DNA of 64,000 nt from Hymenopellis radicata. Its lineage: Eukaryota > Basidiomycota > Agaricomycetes > Agaricales > Physalacriaceae. The position numbers and the translations under genes are program-made. Shown piece by piece: positions 32,669-44,115 of the stretch. The notes beneath the pieces were generated by a model that was given only the letters and a program-made list of their open reading frames with translations, did no database searches and had not been told where the DNA came from. Every line of letters starts with the position of its first letter. Position 1 is the stretch's first letter. Location of the stretch: NCBI GenBank assembly GCA_015501595.1, contig JADNRX010000129.1:1-64000 (forward strand), in the 5' to 3' direction.

Positions 32669-34124
32669 ATGAGCAGGAGAGAATCGCGCGTCTCGATGGG
32701 CGCGAGACAGACTGATAGCGTGTTCGAATACGATAATTGTACGTGCCCTCCCATGGTCGACTATAAACAAAGCTCACTCTCGGCTGTTGACAGTCAAGAA
32801 GAAATTCCTGGCACAGAACAGACAAATTGCCAAGTGCGTGTCCTACTCCGTCTTGATGCCACCACTAAGCCGCTGACACCGGGGACAGATTGAACTCAAC
32901 ACTGAGCCTACGAGTCAAGGAGCTTTCCGCCGAGATAGCGCAGCTCTTCAACGAAAATATTCGGCTGAGAGAGTCGGAAATCGCCCTCGCCGCCGAGCTC
33001 AAGCGCGAGCGGGAAAAGTCGCGCAAGGTCTTGTACGACGCTGAGATGGCGGTACGTGGTGAATTTCATATTTTTTTACTCGGTCGCTGACGACGGCACC
33101 GCGCAGGCGCTCAACTTGACCAAGCACCTGGGATTCGTCCGAGAGACATTTAACATCCGACATACTAGCGACACACCATCTCCTACACCACCACGAGCCA
33201 CCCACCGTCCACTCACATCGACCCCGCCGTCGCCTAGGCTCTCGCGCGAACCGACAGTACCTGGTATAAACGAAGAGGAGGAACCTCCGGACAGTCCGCA
33301 TCGCAGCAAGAAGACCAAACGGCTGTCAGCGAGCCGGTTGCCGCTACCATCGCGCTGCTCGCCGTCCCCACCGCCGCTAATCGATCTCGCGCCTCCAAAG
33401 AAGAAGAAATCGTCGTCGCGCCGTCAGAGTGGTCTATTTCCCGTTAACATTCCGGTCGTGGATGAACTGGCAGTAACAACCGCAGTTGCATTAGAGGACG
33501 ACGATGATCCGGAGGAGGTTGCTGTCTTCGACGACTTGGTAGAGGAGCCTGCGCCTATTGCGAAGAAGGAAAAGCGACGGAAGAAAGAGGGCACAGACGC
33601 AAAGTTCAAGGACTTGACCAACGAGCCGCGCAGGAAGAGTCCTCCAATCGGTATGTTGTATCTCCCTATCTGCGACCATTTATTGAATCGTTGTTGTAGA
33701 CGATATACCCCCTACGCGACAATTCTTGACACCGTCTCCTCCTCAACCAACATCACTACCGACGCCCCAGACATCGTCCAGTCCCGAGCCTACCGACGCC
33801 GAGCGCACCAGACGGGCGCGCAAGACTGTCAACTATGCAGAGCCCAAATTAAACACGTATGTGTATTCTCTTCCTTGCTGTCTTTGTCCAACGTCTTGCA
33901 GGAAAATGCGCAGAGCAGACGGTGTACCACCCTTACGGAAGCAGCGCATGTCCGCGTCCGCGGTGCTAGATGACCGCAAAGTTACGTTAAAGCGAAATAA
34001 GAAGTTTGACTATCCGTCCGAAGAGGACCCGGATGATGAGGATGGCGCCGACGGGGACGCCGACGAGGACTACGCGATGCCGTCCTGGCGGATGGGCGAC
34101 AGAAGACACAGTCTTGCCATTTAG
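32669..34124 (+). CDS. SGO1: Shugoshin, U1 copy
   Basis: Exons 32669-32738, 32794-32833, 32889-33051, 33107-33650, 33700-33856 and 33902-34124 join in frame to 398 aa. The start MSRRESRVSMGARQ and FKKKFLAQNRQIAKLNSTL begin the shugoshin N-terminal coiled coil (residues about 20-90: LSLRVKELSAEIAQL, NENIRLRESEIALAAELKRE), the region that in known shugoshins binds PP2A-B'. The middle is disordered, with acidic and KKEKRRKKE patches. The C-terminal SGO motif is RRARKTVNYAEPKLNTKMRR, the chromatin/H2A-phosphate-binding box. Shugoshin protects centromeric cohesin. The upstream 34-bp minisatellite of the other units is missing here. Confidence 0.9.
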
Positions 34125-34908
34125 ACATTGATTTATTCCTTTTATGACGCCTGGGTATATGACTTTTTTTAAACTATCACTATGCATTTTTTGAATGTAC
34201 TGTACTAGCCGCTATCTGTTTGTCTATTTGATGTTTTCGAAGATTCACAAACGGTTTCGATTCAGGATATTATTGGAATGGTAGGTAAACGGGGTCAGTA
34301 GGAACGGCCAGGTGTGAAAGTTTTCTGTGGCGAATCGCAGCTCACCCATGTACTAAGTAGTCGCGGATTTTGGCTTACCTGGGACAATACATCAATGAAA
34401 GCGTGGCTCAGCTCGGATGAGCTCACATCAGCCAGCCGTTTGTCGTGAGTATTCGACTTCTCTCTGCTTTTTTGAGCTAACAATGCGTTCAGAACAGCTT
34501 GTCATAGACTCAACTTCGACAATTCAGCGCGATAACCCGTTATAAGCTCATATCCGGTGACCCTCCAGCTAAAGCAGGCTTTCATAGGTTGCTTTCGGTT
34601 GTGTAGGATAGGCTGTATTCGCCAATCGGGCATTTCCTGGTGGCAGTAGTCCCTCTCTGCTTCTAACCAAGCCATTGTCGGCCATGCAAACAAGAATAGC
34701 GGGCTCCGGTGTCTCTACTTCACATCCGCCACCGCCGTGTGCTACGTGGCACGAAAGGGTGGTATCTATCCACGCGTTGTAATTGTTCCAGTGAGTTTTC
34801 TAGGGTTCAAGACTGAGAGGCGCAAATAATGCCGTGCACGTTTGCTGGAGCGGAAATAGAAGGGGTTGATGCTTTTTGTCAGCAGATCCTTCTCTACCCA
34901 CGACGACG
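34125..34908. other. Spacer between shugoshin and MYND genes, U1
   Basis: No gene is supported. GGAACGGC at 34301-34308 is the empty target site of the hAT element that occupies the same position in U2. Confidence 0.5.
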
Positions 34909-35757
34909 ATGACTGACGAGTTTTGTGTCTCTTGCAGCCAGCCGCAAGTAGAGACTCTCAAAGCCTGCAGTACCTGCAAAGCTGCCCTTTATTGTGTACG
35001 TTAAGTCTCTTCTAGTAGCGAAGCTAATCAGAGCACAGTCCAAGGAATGTCAGAAGGAACACTGGCCGGTTCATAAACACACCTGTCGAGCGCCATTGAA
35101 CGCCGACGAGGTGTTGGGCATCAAGCTTCTCTGTAACAGGGAGGTTCCTCCTGCCAAGGGCGACGGTGACCCGGAGCCGGCCATTGCGCGAGGTGGTATT
35201 GAAGAAGAACCATCCCATCTTCCGCCGGGGGGATCTGTGCCCGGCTACAGAGCGATACGGGCTTCCCCTCCTGGTCCTGAGCGATGGGATCCATAATCGG
35301 AAGAGGATGCCAGATGGTGACGGGAACCAGCCGGCGGTGTACATGCGCATCGACGTCGACTCTGGGTTTGCGCCAATGAAGTATGCTGTTAATCTCCTTG
35401 CTGTGGTGGTGTGGTGTCGCGCTCACTGCAGGATTTAGTTGGCAGCTCATCGATCCCGATACTGTGCGCTCTTTCTTTGCTTGTTATCGTTGGCACTTGC
35501 CCTAATGCAGGCTGTGTTAGTGTTACTTTGTACGGCAGGACTGTAAGCCGCTCACGCGCGAAGCTATGGAGGCGTGTCACGCTTTTCACTCGATGCTCAT
35601 ATCGGATCTGTATGACATTGGCGCTGAGGAACAAGGCTGGGCTCCTGCGAGCGAGATGATAACGCCTGTGGTCTTTCAGACTTTCTGTAAGAAGTATTAT
35701 AGGGAGCAGAGGGAGAAGGGGAGGCAGCAGTTTGGTTTTCTTGTACGTCCGCTTTGA
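34909..35757 (+). pseudogene. MYND zinc-finger protein, U1 copy, frameshifted
   Basis: The first exon (34909-34995) and second exon (from 35039) encode MTDEFCVSCSQPQVETLKAC, then STCKAALYCSKECQKEHWPV and HKHTC. This is a MYND finger with all eight Cys/His ligands. A run of six G at 35227-35232 (five in U2) throws the frame into SVPGYRAIRA... and a stop at 35296. U2 has the open version, so this copy is broken or carries a homopolymer error. Confidence 0.8.
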
Positions 35758-35999
35758 GAATACTAAGGAAATTCCTTCGGTCACAGAGTTTATGTAGCCA
35801 TAGTACCATGAAATGGCAAGGCTTCCGCAAGCCGTCTACATGCTATAATGGTCTACATATGCGAGTAGAATACTACCCTTTTATGTCACGTAGCGAACAG
35901 CGGTGGCAGTCTCGAATGCGAGACTCTATGAGTAGTAAGAAACATTGCAGTCCAATTATCCCGACCCCCGCCCATGAAAGAATTAGTACAAAAATTCAA

Positions 36000-38036
36000 A
36001 ACCTGGCCATTGCCCGTCAAGAGCTGCCCAGACACTCCTTATAGTGTCCGTTCGAAGCAACGGGGCGTCGTCCACGGCGCGGTGGGCAATCTCTGTAGAC
36101 CATGATAGGGATCGGACCAAGAGCCCCAGTCGATAATTCTTCAAGGGAAGAAACATCGTTAATATCAGTAAATTCGCACAAAATTCAAGAAACTTACCGA
36201 AAACCAATTCAAAGTGATACCCGCCATAGGGATGAGACCATCGCGCCGCCAAACAAGTAACCTATCCGTCCTGTAAGCCATCGATTAGTCGTTCTATATC
36301 CCCGAGTTAGAAAAGAGCATCAAGAGAACAAAATCGGCTTACCACGCGAGTCAAAACTTCACAGACGCGTCAGAAACACCCGCCGTCGTTGACGCAGACC
36401 TCTGAGGCCATGGAAAGACATATCCTTCGGTGGTCTTGAGCCTTCAAGTAGTGAAGACGGGGCGGCAATCTGTTGGGATCCGAAATCCAGAGCATCGTTT
36501 CGCTGCCGCCAAATGAGAAAACGGACGGGTCGCAAAAGGCAACGTCCTATTAACGGGGGCACCCATTATAGTCGCAAGTCTGTCAGAGTCGGTTAGCGAG
36601 AGTCCGAACAGAACAAAAGCAAGGTCAACGCACCAATATCACATCGAGTCTCGGCGCTAGGCCTGGCCTTCGCATGACGAGCCTGACAGCCAGGCCCTAG
36701 CATTCTTCAAATCGTCGGGGTTGAGAATCCCGACGTTGCGCGATCCGCGAGTCCAGACAGAAATAATGTTGGAGACGGCGTCGACTCATCAACGGATCCC
36801 TAGGTGTCTGTCTTGAAATGTCATTAGTACAACGACATTGACATCGACTTCGGGAAACTTACCAGAGACCATCACGATGAAAGAGACGCCGGCCAGAGGG
36901 CCTGATCAAATCAGTTTAGTTATGAGCATCAGCACAACAAAGTCGGCTTACCGTGTCTGTAGTCGTCCGACACGGACACAATCCTGTGGATGATGAGTTC
37001 TGCATTAGACTGAATGCAGATAGAACTCACCGTGCAAGACCGCCTGCCAACAGGACAAGACTACACTGACGGGCGTTCAGGGCTGAAACCCGCCAGCCCG
37101 AAGACAATTCTGATATCACCCGCCGTAGTCGACGCAGTGCTCTGGATGAGACGTGTCCCAAAACGTATCCTTTCTGGGATGGCAGCAGTGTCGTTGAAGA
37201 CGCCAGGAAGACCGATGATGAGGGTGGGGCGAGTTATCCGCCGTGTCCAGAGAAGCGTCGCTCCCACCGGCGCGAAGCCAAATGGGAAAGGGACGCGTCA
37301 CGAAGACAACGTCCCGAACGTCGCGGGTGAAGCCAAGCCATCCGTAGTCCCGACTCTATCATAGGTATGAGTAGAAGCCTGAACAACGAAGCAATGAGGT
37401 TTACTTACCATTTGACCGCGCTCGTTGCTGCTAGTCTGAGGATGAGTGGTGTGGAGACTAGACTAGCGGGCAGCGTCATTCGAATAACTCGGCCGGGGCT
37501 CGAGCCTATGGTAGCAGCGGCGCATATCTATGGCAAAGGTCATGAATAGTGAAGAAGAAGGCGGGACAGGAGAGCGTACCGTTCAAGCTCAAAGCGAGTT
37601 CCCGACGGCCCGCTCGACGTCTGATGACAAAAGGATTGTTAGTGAGTAGGGTCATCGCACGCTGGAAAGACGACGCACCAAGTAAGCAGTATCAGGCGGC
37701 AATAATCGAGGAAAGTAGGCGCGACAATGTCGTCCACGCCGCGCTAGACAGCGCACGCAAGAAATCTAAAAAAAGTTGTCAGCGAGCTAGTCGTCGACGA
37801 GGCCGACAAATGAGACGTACCAGAGCAACGAAGGCCAAGGAAAAAGGCGCTGAGGGAGGGTTGCAGTGAGCGAGAGAATCAACGATGATGGTGGGAAGGA
37901 GGAGACATACCTGTCACATGAGCAACGCCGTCACGTTTTAAACGCGTCGGGAACGCCTTAGCGACAACGGCGGCGGCGGCGCACAGAGGACTTGAGGGGA
38001 GAAAGGAAGTAAAAGTACGCGGTAAAGTATGGTCAT
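36000..38036 (-). other. Unrecognised minus-strand multi-exon gene Y, U1
   Basis: A start at 38036 opens a signal-anchor-like MTILYRVLLLPFSPQVLCAA, followed by a GTATGT donor. Further exon-like blocks are bounded by GTAAG/GTACG donors read on the minus strand at about 37816, 37400, 37023, 36950, 36856, 36339 and 36196. Hydrophobic stretches such as GPLAGVSFIVMVS and LIIGLPGVFNDTAAIPERI recur. Some reading frames are interrupted, so the gene may be decayed. I do not recognise a family. Confidence 0.35.
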
Positions 38037-38136
38037 GGAGAGCCGAGTAGGAATAGTAAAGGAGGGAAGAATGGGAGAGAGGGAATGATGGGTTCCAACC
38101 AAATCCCATCGCCTTTTATTCCCATTCCCAGCCCTC

Positions 38137-39060
38137 TAGGATCCATCAGAGACGTAAATACATCCGGGTAACCAACCGTAGTGATGCGCGACCGTCGGAC
38201 CTAACGAAATCTTTCCAATATTCAGGCGCATATCGCGCCGCCACATTATCTTGCTTCTTCTGGATTCGTCGCCCTGCACACAAGACAGCGAAACGAATAT
38301 CATTGCGAGAATTAAAACACTCGAATCTTGGGATGTGTCAGACCTCAAGGCAAGCAGTGAACTCAAACCGAACGGAACTTACCACCTCCTCTAGAGCGCA
38401 CCAAAGAGACTTTCCCGTCCTCGACACAATCTTCCAGAGGACAAACCGCTGGAATTAGATGCAGGGTCTACCCTTGATGGTCTGATGGGAGTCATGGTGG
38501 TTAATCCAGACCCGGAGATAAGGAAAACTTACTGAATGTCTTGTTCACCCGCACGAGTGCAACGCTTCGCGTTGCCAATTACACCCTTTCGAGCACAAAG
38601 AAAGGCGCCCGGTTACGTTCTATTAACATGTGAAATCAGTCAGCGCGAAATGAAGCCGTTCGAACACGGAAAAGGTACGAACCCTGTTGGGATATTGCTG
38701 ACATTGCGCGAATGGGACGTTAACGCTGAATTGGATTCGTTCAAAGGCAGGAATAAAGTCGCAGATACTCTAGTCAGGCTACATATACCTAATGGAGGCG
38801 TCAGATCTACCAAAATAGAACGGGAAACATGTTTTCACGAAAAGTCTCAGAGGGACGGAGGAGGAAGACGACCACTGTCGTCATTTCCCCGCATCCGAGA
38901 TAGAGCAGATAAGATTGTCGACGTGTCATAGGGTCCAGGAGATCCTCGTGCTATCGATGTGCAGGGTCCAGACGCCTCGCTGAGCGTCTTGACGCGAAAA
39001 GTCGTCTTCAGAACGCGTTCTCCAGCTTAGCGACCATCGGAATTCGGATTAGGTAAGCCA
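38137..39060 (-). other. Unrecognised minus-strand gene Z, U1
   Basis: The terminal exon reads DESRRSKIMWRRDMRLNIGK, then SLGPTVAHHYGWLPGCIYVS, with its stop at 38137-38139 and an intron whose GTAAG donor is at about 38382. Upstream coding-like stretches (LVDLTPPLGICSLTRVSATL, LNESNSALTSHS) lie at about 38,680-38,830. U2 differs from U1 by small indels in this part, which argues against strong constraint. No domain recognised. Confidence 0.3.
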
Positions 39061-39881
39061 CAGACCAACCTCCAGGTAAATTCAAGTCGTCTAGAGGTAG
39101 GAGAGAGCGGAAAGACACGAAGACGAGTTGGTGTAAGCGTCTTGAAATCGGACACGTTGTGGTTCGACTTCAAGAGATATCGATCACTTGGGGATACTAT
39201 GCCCGTTTGGCACCATTAACGCCGATGTTTTGCCGCTAATTCCGAGCGGATTGAACGCCTGGAACGTTGACATGACATGGGATACCCGCTCAGCAAGCGG
39301 AGGTAATACTTTTCATTGGCTGCTTGAAATCCACTTAACGACCCGACGGACATCATCTTCTAGGTCCATTCTATCAATCACGCAAGCTTTTGGGACGCCA
39401 GATCGCATCGCCGCAAGGAGCTTTCGTTGGAGGTTTCGGGGATATAGACTTCTCCGCAACCTCCAACAGGTGGGTTATCTCCTTATTTGTGCTTTAGTCC
39501 GACTTGGAGTGTTTACCATGTTTTAGCAGTATCTTGTATGAGACTCTACAAAGTATTTTAACCGCCGTAGAGGCCCCCTATGGAGTGGAATTCATGATAT
39601 ACACATTTGCAGCCTCGCTAAGTAACACTATCCTAAAGTAATCTTCTTGACTTTGTTCATTGCGCACACAAGCGATTTCGACAACTTGTATTTCATTCAG
39701 GATGCAGCTATAACACGTCTATGTACGCCTATACGAGGTATTCTACTAGCAGTACAGTGGCATAATTCGCGCTATCGGTTTCAAAGTTCGCCTCGCCGGG
39801 ATCGTCGTCCCGGCGTATCCCCACAGAGTCCAAATCAACGTCAAGGCAGGGTAGTCCACGGCTGGGTAGTCCACGGCTGAA
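39061..39881. other. Intergenic within U1, no supported gene
   Basis: Open frames here (for example 39188-39526 on +) show no domain. U1 and U2 differ by single-base indels that break them. Confidence 0.4.
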
Positions 39882-41110
39882 TCAACGCGCTATGGATACG
39901 AGCTGCAAATGAGTTAGCTCCGCAAATTTGATCTGATAGCCAAGGCACGAACCCGAGACCAACACACGAACAGAGCCCTTTCTCCACATCGCCGTCCTTG
40001 AAACCAAACAGACGGCACCGTAACTGACGCTATAGTTGTCGCTGATGAGCAGGACGGCCGACGTCCCACTCACCTGAGAAAGAACTTGGAGTGTGGCGTA
40101 GAATACCGACAACCGTGCTTACCCCAGCAGTGAGGAGCTCGTAGCGAGAGCGCAGGGGCGGCCGCGCCGCTGCTCACTGCGTATCCATAGTGTTTCAGGT
40201 ACCGGAATAAGTCATGAGTTCAATAAGCGCGACAGAACACCATAATAGACCCAAGACCAATACATTACCAGCATGTCCGAATGCGTCCATAAACCAGAGC
40301 TCCGTCAGATTCAAATCGCCATCAGCGGGTGTAGGCAGCCGTGAGCTAGGCGCATGAGCATAGGTCCGCGTTGGCATTCCAACATTGTGGAGTGGCTTGA
40401 GAAGTTTGACGTCAGTGTAACGAGTTATGGGGTGGTAGGACGCCGAGACGAGAGAAAAAATCCAGTATTCGAGGACGATAACTCATGGGTAACAGCGTAG
40501 GGTCGCTGCTCACTGCGAATACACGAGAGCCCAGGCCCTGGATTAAGTTGTTAGTCCAAAAAACAACGTAGACCACGATAACGTACCAAAGACCAAATCA
40601 TAACCAACACGTCCCAAAGCGGCCATAAAGCCGAGCTCCGTCAGATGTAAATCGGCAGCAGCGGTTATAATTAGAGTAACGGGCTGGCGGATCAGCGTAA
40701 GTGCGTTGGGAATTAGAAGGATTCCAAGGAAGTTGAGACCTAGCGCGTACGTAGTGGCAGCTAGAGGGAGCAAGCGATGGCCAAGAGAAGAGAATGTAGT
40801 CCACGACTACGACGATTACCGAGAGCGTGAAGGTGACGCGAGACCAGAGGCGAAGTGTGGCGTAAATCGGGCAGGGGGGAGACATCGTTGACCACGCAGT
40901 GCAGAGCTCGCATCTCGAGCGCAGCGGCGGCAGCGCCGCTGTTCACTGCGTTCAGTGTAACATCATACCGCTGGAATAATAAATTAGCCCCAGAGTTCAA
41001 GAAGCACAAGGTAACGTACCTCAAAAAGTTCGCGCGCAAACGTCCCAATCCGTCCGTAAAACCGAAGCCAGCAAGATCCAGATCGCCACTGAGGGCTCGA
41101 AGGTTCCGTA
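39882..41110 (-). repeat. Exon-scale repeat series W, U1
   Basis: Three or more minus-strand blocks share the same architecture. An exon-like end (LNLTELWFMDAFGHAG, LHLTELGFMAALGRVG, LDLAGFGFTDGLGRL) is followed by a GT donor, a short intron, then SSGAAAPALSLRAPHC-type sequence. On the plus strand the latter shows as GCAGTG...GAGCTCG...GAGCGC...GCTGCTCACTGCG at about 40,127, 40,500 and 40,898. They look like tandemly duplicated exons of one membrane-protein gene, but the function is unknown. Confidence 0.45.
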
Positions 41111-42273
41111 TAGTGAATAGCCCGGGTCGGAGCACCCGGTCCGGGTCACGGATGCGGGTGTGTCAGGGTCCGGGTAGGGGTCTCGGTCTGAGAACCCGCT
41201 GTGACCCGCGTCACCCTTTCTTACCCGTGCCGTGGTCCAGTTGGACCACATGTCAGAATACAATTAGAGTACATATATTTTTATGATAATTATCGAATTT
41301 ATTTGGACTCAAACGAGCCCAAAGTCGTCGAGAAACGATGTGGCGAAAGAATTTCCGTGATCGCCGAGCTGGCCGATCGTCCCGGCAGTTGCCGGATAAC
41401 GATCGATCCGCTCAGATCTCGGTGCTCTACCTCTTACCACCACAGCACGACCTTAGTGTCGTGCTCGTCGGCCCCAGGAAATTTTCTGGGGCTTCTCTGA
41501 TTTGTTTTTCTACTTCTGCTTCGCTCTCCTGGCGCAGCTTGGCTTTGCGCCGGCTGCTTCGCCCTCGGATACGTTCCGGGGCTATATCTTGCGCTTGTCT
41601 TCGCGATGGCGCCCGTTTGGACTGCATAAGCCCTCAGGACGAGGCCGCCTTGCGCTTGGACATCGGGCGCCGACTTGACTTGGCTCAGCGCCCGCCGCTG
41701 CGCCCTCGGATACACTCCGGGGCGCATTCTGCGCTTGTGTCTTTGAGACGACACCCGTCCAATTGACTTCCGCGACGCGTAAGCCCTTGCAATAAGGCCG
41801 CCATACTAGGATGACGATGGTGGCATTGGCGACGATGACAGGCGATGACTCTGCGGGCTGGAGGGCGTCGCGGACGCATCCAGTCCAAAACGGTGCGCAT
41901 TTATCTGACTATTTTATTCTAATGTTCATGTAGCTATGTCCACCTCCTTCAGCCTGCGTCGCCGCGCTCTCCCTCCACTCGTCCCATCTTCTCGCATCGT
42001 TCTCCTGAATCTCCCCATGTACCACTGTTGTGTCCCTTCCCTGTTGTCATACAACAGGGTGGGCATCAATTGTGTGCGTCGTGTGCATCGTGCACGTCGC
42101 TACCCCCTGCGCAATTGCTCGGGGGGTCGGCGGCGGGCACGAAGAGGAGTTCTGAGCCCAACCCGAGACGATTTCTGCGGGTAACCCGCACCCGCACTGC
42201 GGGACCGGGTAAGTCGAGGGTACGGGTAGGGGTTCCAACCGAAATACCCTCGGGACACCCGCGCTATTCACTA
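41111..42273. mobile_element. Non-autonomous hAT-like element, 1,163 bp, only in U1
   Basis: The ends TAGTGAATAGC and GCTATTCACTA are inverted repeats flanked by the 8-bp duplication GTTCCGTA (41103-41110, 42274-42281). U2 has the uninterrupted GTTCCGTAGAGAAG at about 59,053. CCGGGT and CGGGTA motifs crowd the subterminal 150 bp at both ends, a typical hAT transposase-binding arrangement. Internal open frames have no transposase motifs. Confidence 0.92.
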
Positions 42274-43005
42274 GTTCCGTAGAGAAGCGATTCCAGCCAA
42301 ATTTGATCGTAACATGGCCGTTCAACTGATGAAACCAAGTCAGAATTAAACGTGAAATGAAAGCAGATATTGGCACCGTTTTCCCAGAAAAAATGCCGGG
42401 CCGGCGAGGCTAACGTACGCCACAAGATTCGCGAAATGGCGTGTCCCTAAGTCCTGGCGTTGCTTGTATGGTTCCTCGGGGAGGCGGCGAAGCCGCCTCA
42501 CGTCTTCTACTGGGGAATGTGATGAGAACTATCCGCAGAAGATGGAGCGACACGCACCCTGTTCGATGCTGCGAAGATCGGATCTAAATGAAAACGGGTC
42601 AGAAGTAGAACTTGAAAATGAAGTCAAAATACGCACCTTTTCACCAGAAACAAAAGCCGGTCCGGCGAGGACAACCACGCCTGTCCTAGATTCAGATCTC
42701 CGTTTCGATGGCAACGAAACCGTTCCTCTAGACGCAGATAGCCTGTCCAGGCGGTGGCGAAGCCAGCGCCGCCTTTGCGAATGCCCTGTCTTGTTCATTA
42801 ATGAAAATCTAATCACTGAGAAAGAAGGAGAACTCACGCAAAGTGGGGCCATATTTCGAACAAATCTAGCATCACATGAGCCAAAAATGACGCGACAAAG
42901 GACACGAAAAACGCACTTTTCGCCCGAATCCAAGCCTGGCCGGCAAGGCCATCAACGCTGGTCCCAGTCGACTGCTTCCTTGTTCGCGATCTAAAGCTGA
43001 TTATC
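42274..43005 (-). repeat. Exon-scale repeat series continued (LAG blocks), U1
   Basis: About every 280 bp the minus strand repeats a block ending LAGPAFFLGKR, LAGPAFVSGEK or LAGQAWIRAKS, just before a GTGC or GTGCG donor-like site. Between them lie GC-rich hairpins such as GAGGCGGCGAAGCCGCCTC (about 42,480). The plus-strand frame 42464-42994 is the shadow of this series. Confidence 0.4.
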
Positions 43006-44115
43006 GAGGAGTTTGTCGTTCCCAGAGGCGCCGAAGGCGCCAACGCGTTGATGGAGCAAGGAAACAAATTTGAGGGTCAAGGTGGTGATGGTGAGAAACC
43101 AAGCGTGAACTGCCGCATTTGGCTGAACACGATCGACATGTTCTTGCTCCTGCCCTTCATGTCCGTGACGCGGCGTCTCTGGAATCCGACCCCTCCCTCA
43201 TTGGATATTCGGCTCTTTTGGACGTTTGATGGGGTCTGTGGGTCCTCATGTGTCAGTTCTTTCGAATGGGGCTGAATTCGATTACGCACCTCGCACCGCC
43301 TGGCCACTTCATCCCTTGGGAATTTAATCCCGGTTCTCGACAAATTGAGCGGGTCTCTCATTGCGTGTCTCCTTCGTGACTGGTATCTGGTTGACGACGC
43401 TGGGGCCATCTTCTCGTCCTCTCCACCTTGGTGTCTTTGGAATATTCTGACCGCGAATCTCGAGTATGTGAGCGGGTATGACCTTTAGGACCGTTAGAAC
43501 TCGATGGACAACCGCCTGGACAATGTTACACACCTTGCTCCCGACTTCTTCGACCTTATCCAAATTCTGACACCGGATCTCGACGAACTGGGCGAGTACA
43601 CCGATTAACGCGACTCCAAGAGTCGCCACGAGACGCTTCCTGCCCTGTGGTGTTGGCGCCGCGTAGAGATTGTAATTGCAGCATACGAACGGTGTGCCTG
43701 CCTAGAAACGACACCAGCTGTTGATATTTTAGCTCTGAAATGATGACAACGTCGAGGTGAACTTACCCGTCTTGTGGCTGATGTGACTCCAGTTCCGGGG
43801 AACGCGCTAAGACGACGTATCTATAGCAGATGAGTCAGGTGAGCATGGAGGCGACAAATTTCGTTGATTCTGGTGGCGACGGCGTCGGCGAAAGTGATGG
43901 TAAGAGGGAAAGTATGAATGGGGAGGTTAGTCTGACCTTCGTTCACAGACTGAATTCAGGTCCCCGCCGGAAGTATCTTTCCGTGTGTAATTGGGCGCCC
44001 GATCGTTGTCCTGGTTTCCTTCCGACGCACGCATTGAACTTGTCGTTTGGTTCCGTGGCGTAGACTTATTTTGTGAAGGTGAATTTCCTGTCTGTGACTT
44101 GAAATCCGCATTCAC
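43006..44115 (-). other. Unrecognised gene X, U1
   Basis: One well-supported junction joins LSAFPGTGVTSATRR to AGTPFVCCNYNLYAAPTPQG across a 65-bp intron (donor GTAAGT at about 43,766). The exon then runs through GVALIGVLAQFVEIRCQNLD, VGSKVCNIVQAVVHRVLTVL and ILEIRGQNIPKTPRW. The helical character recalls four-helix-bundle N-termini, but this is weak. A candidate N-terminal frame (MNADFKSQTGNSPSQ) begins at 44115. Decayed relatives of its 3' part occur at the start of D1 (10617-10900) and D2 (18608-18870). Confidence 0.4.

Noticed and set aside
33056..33973. Plus-strand frame of 305 codons as a separate gene
   Set aside because: It reads through shugoshin introns 3, 4 and 5; the spliced model restores the conserved C-terminal motif, whereas this frame loses it.
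42464..42994. Plus-strand protein of 176 codons
   Set aside because: Its frame is antisense to the repeated LAG blocks with splice-like ends on the minus strand, and it has no domain.
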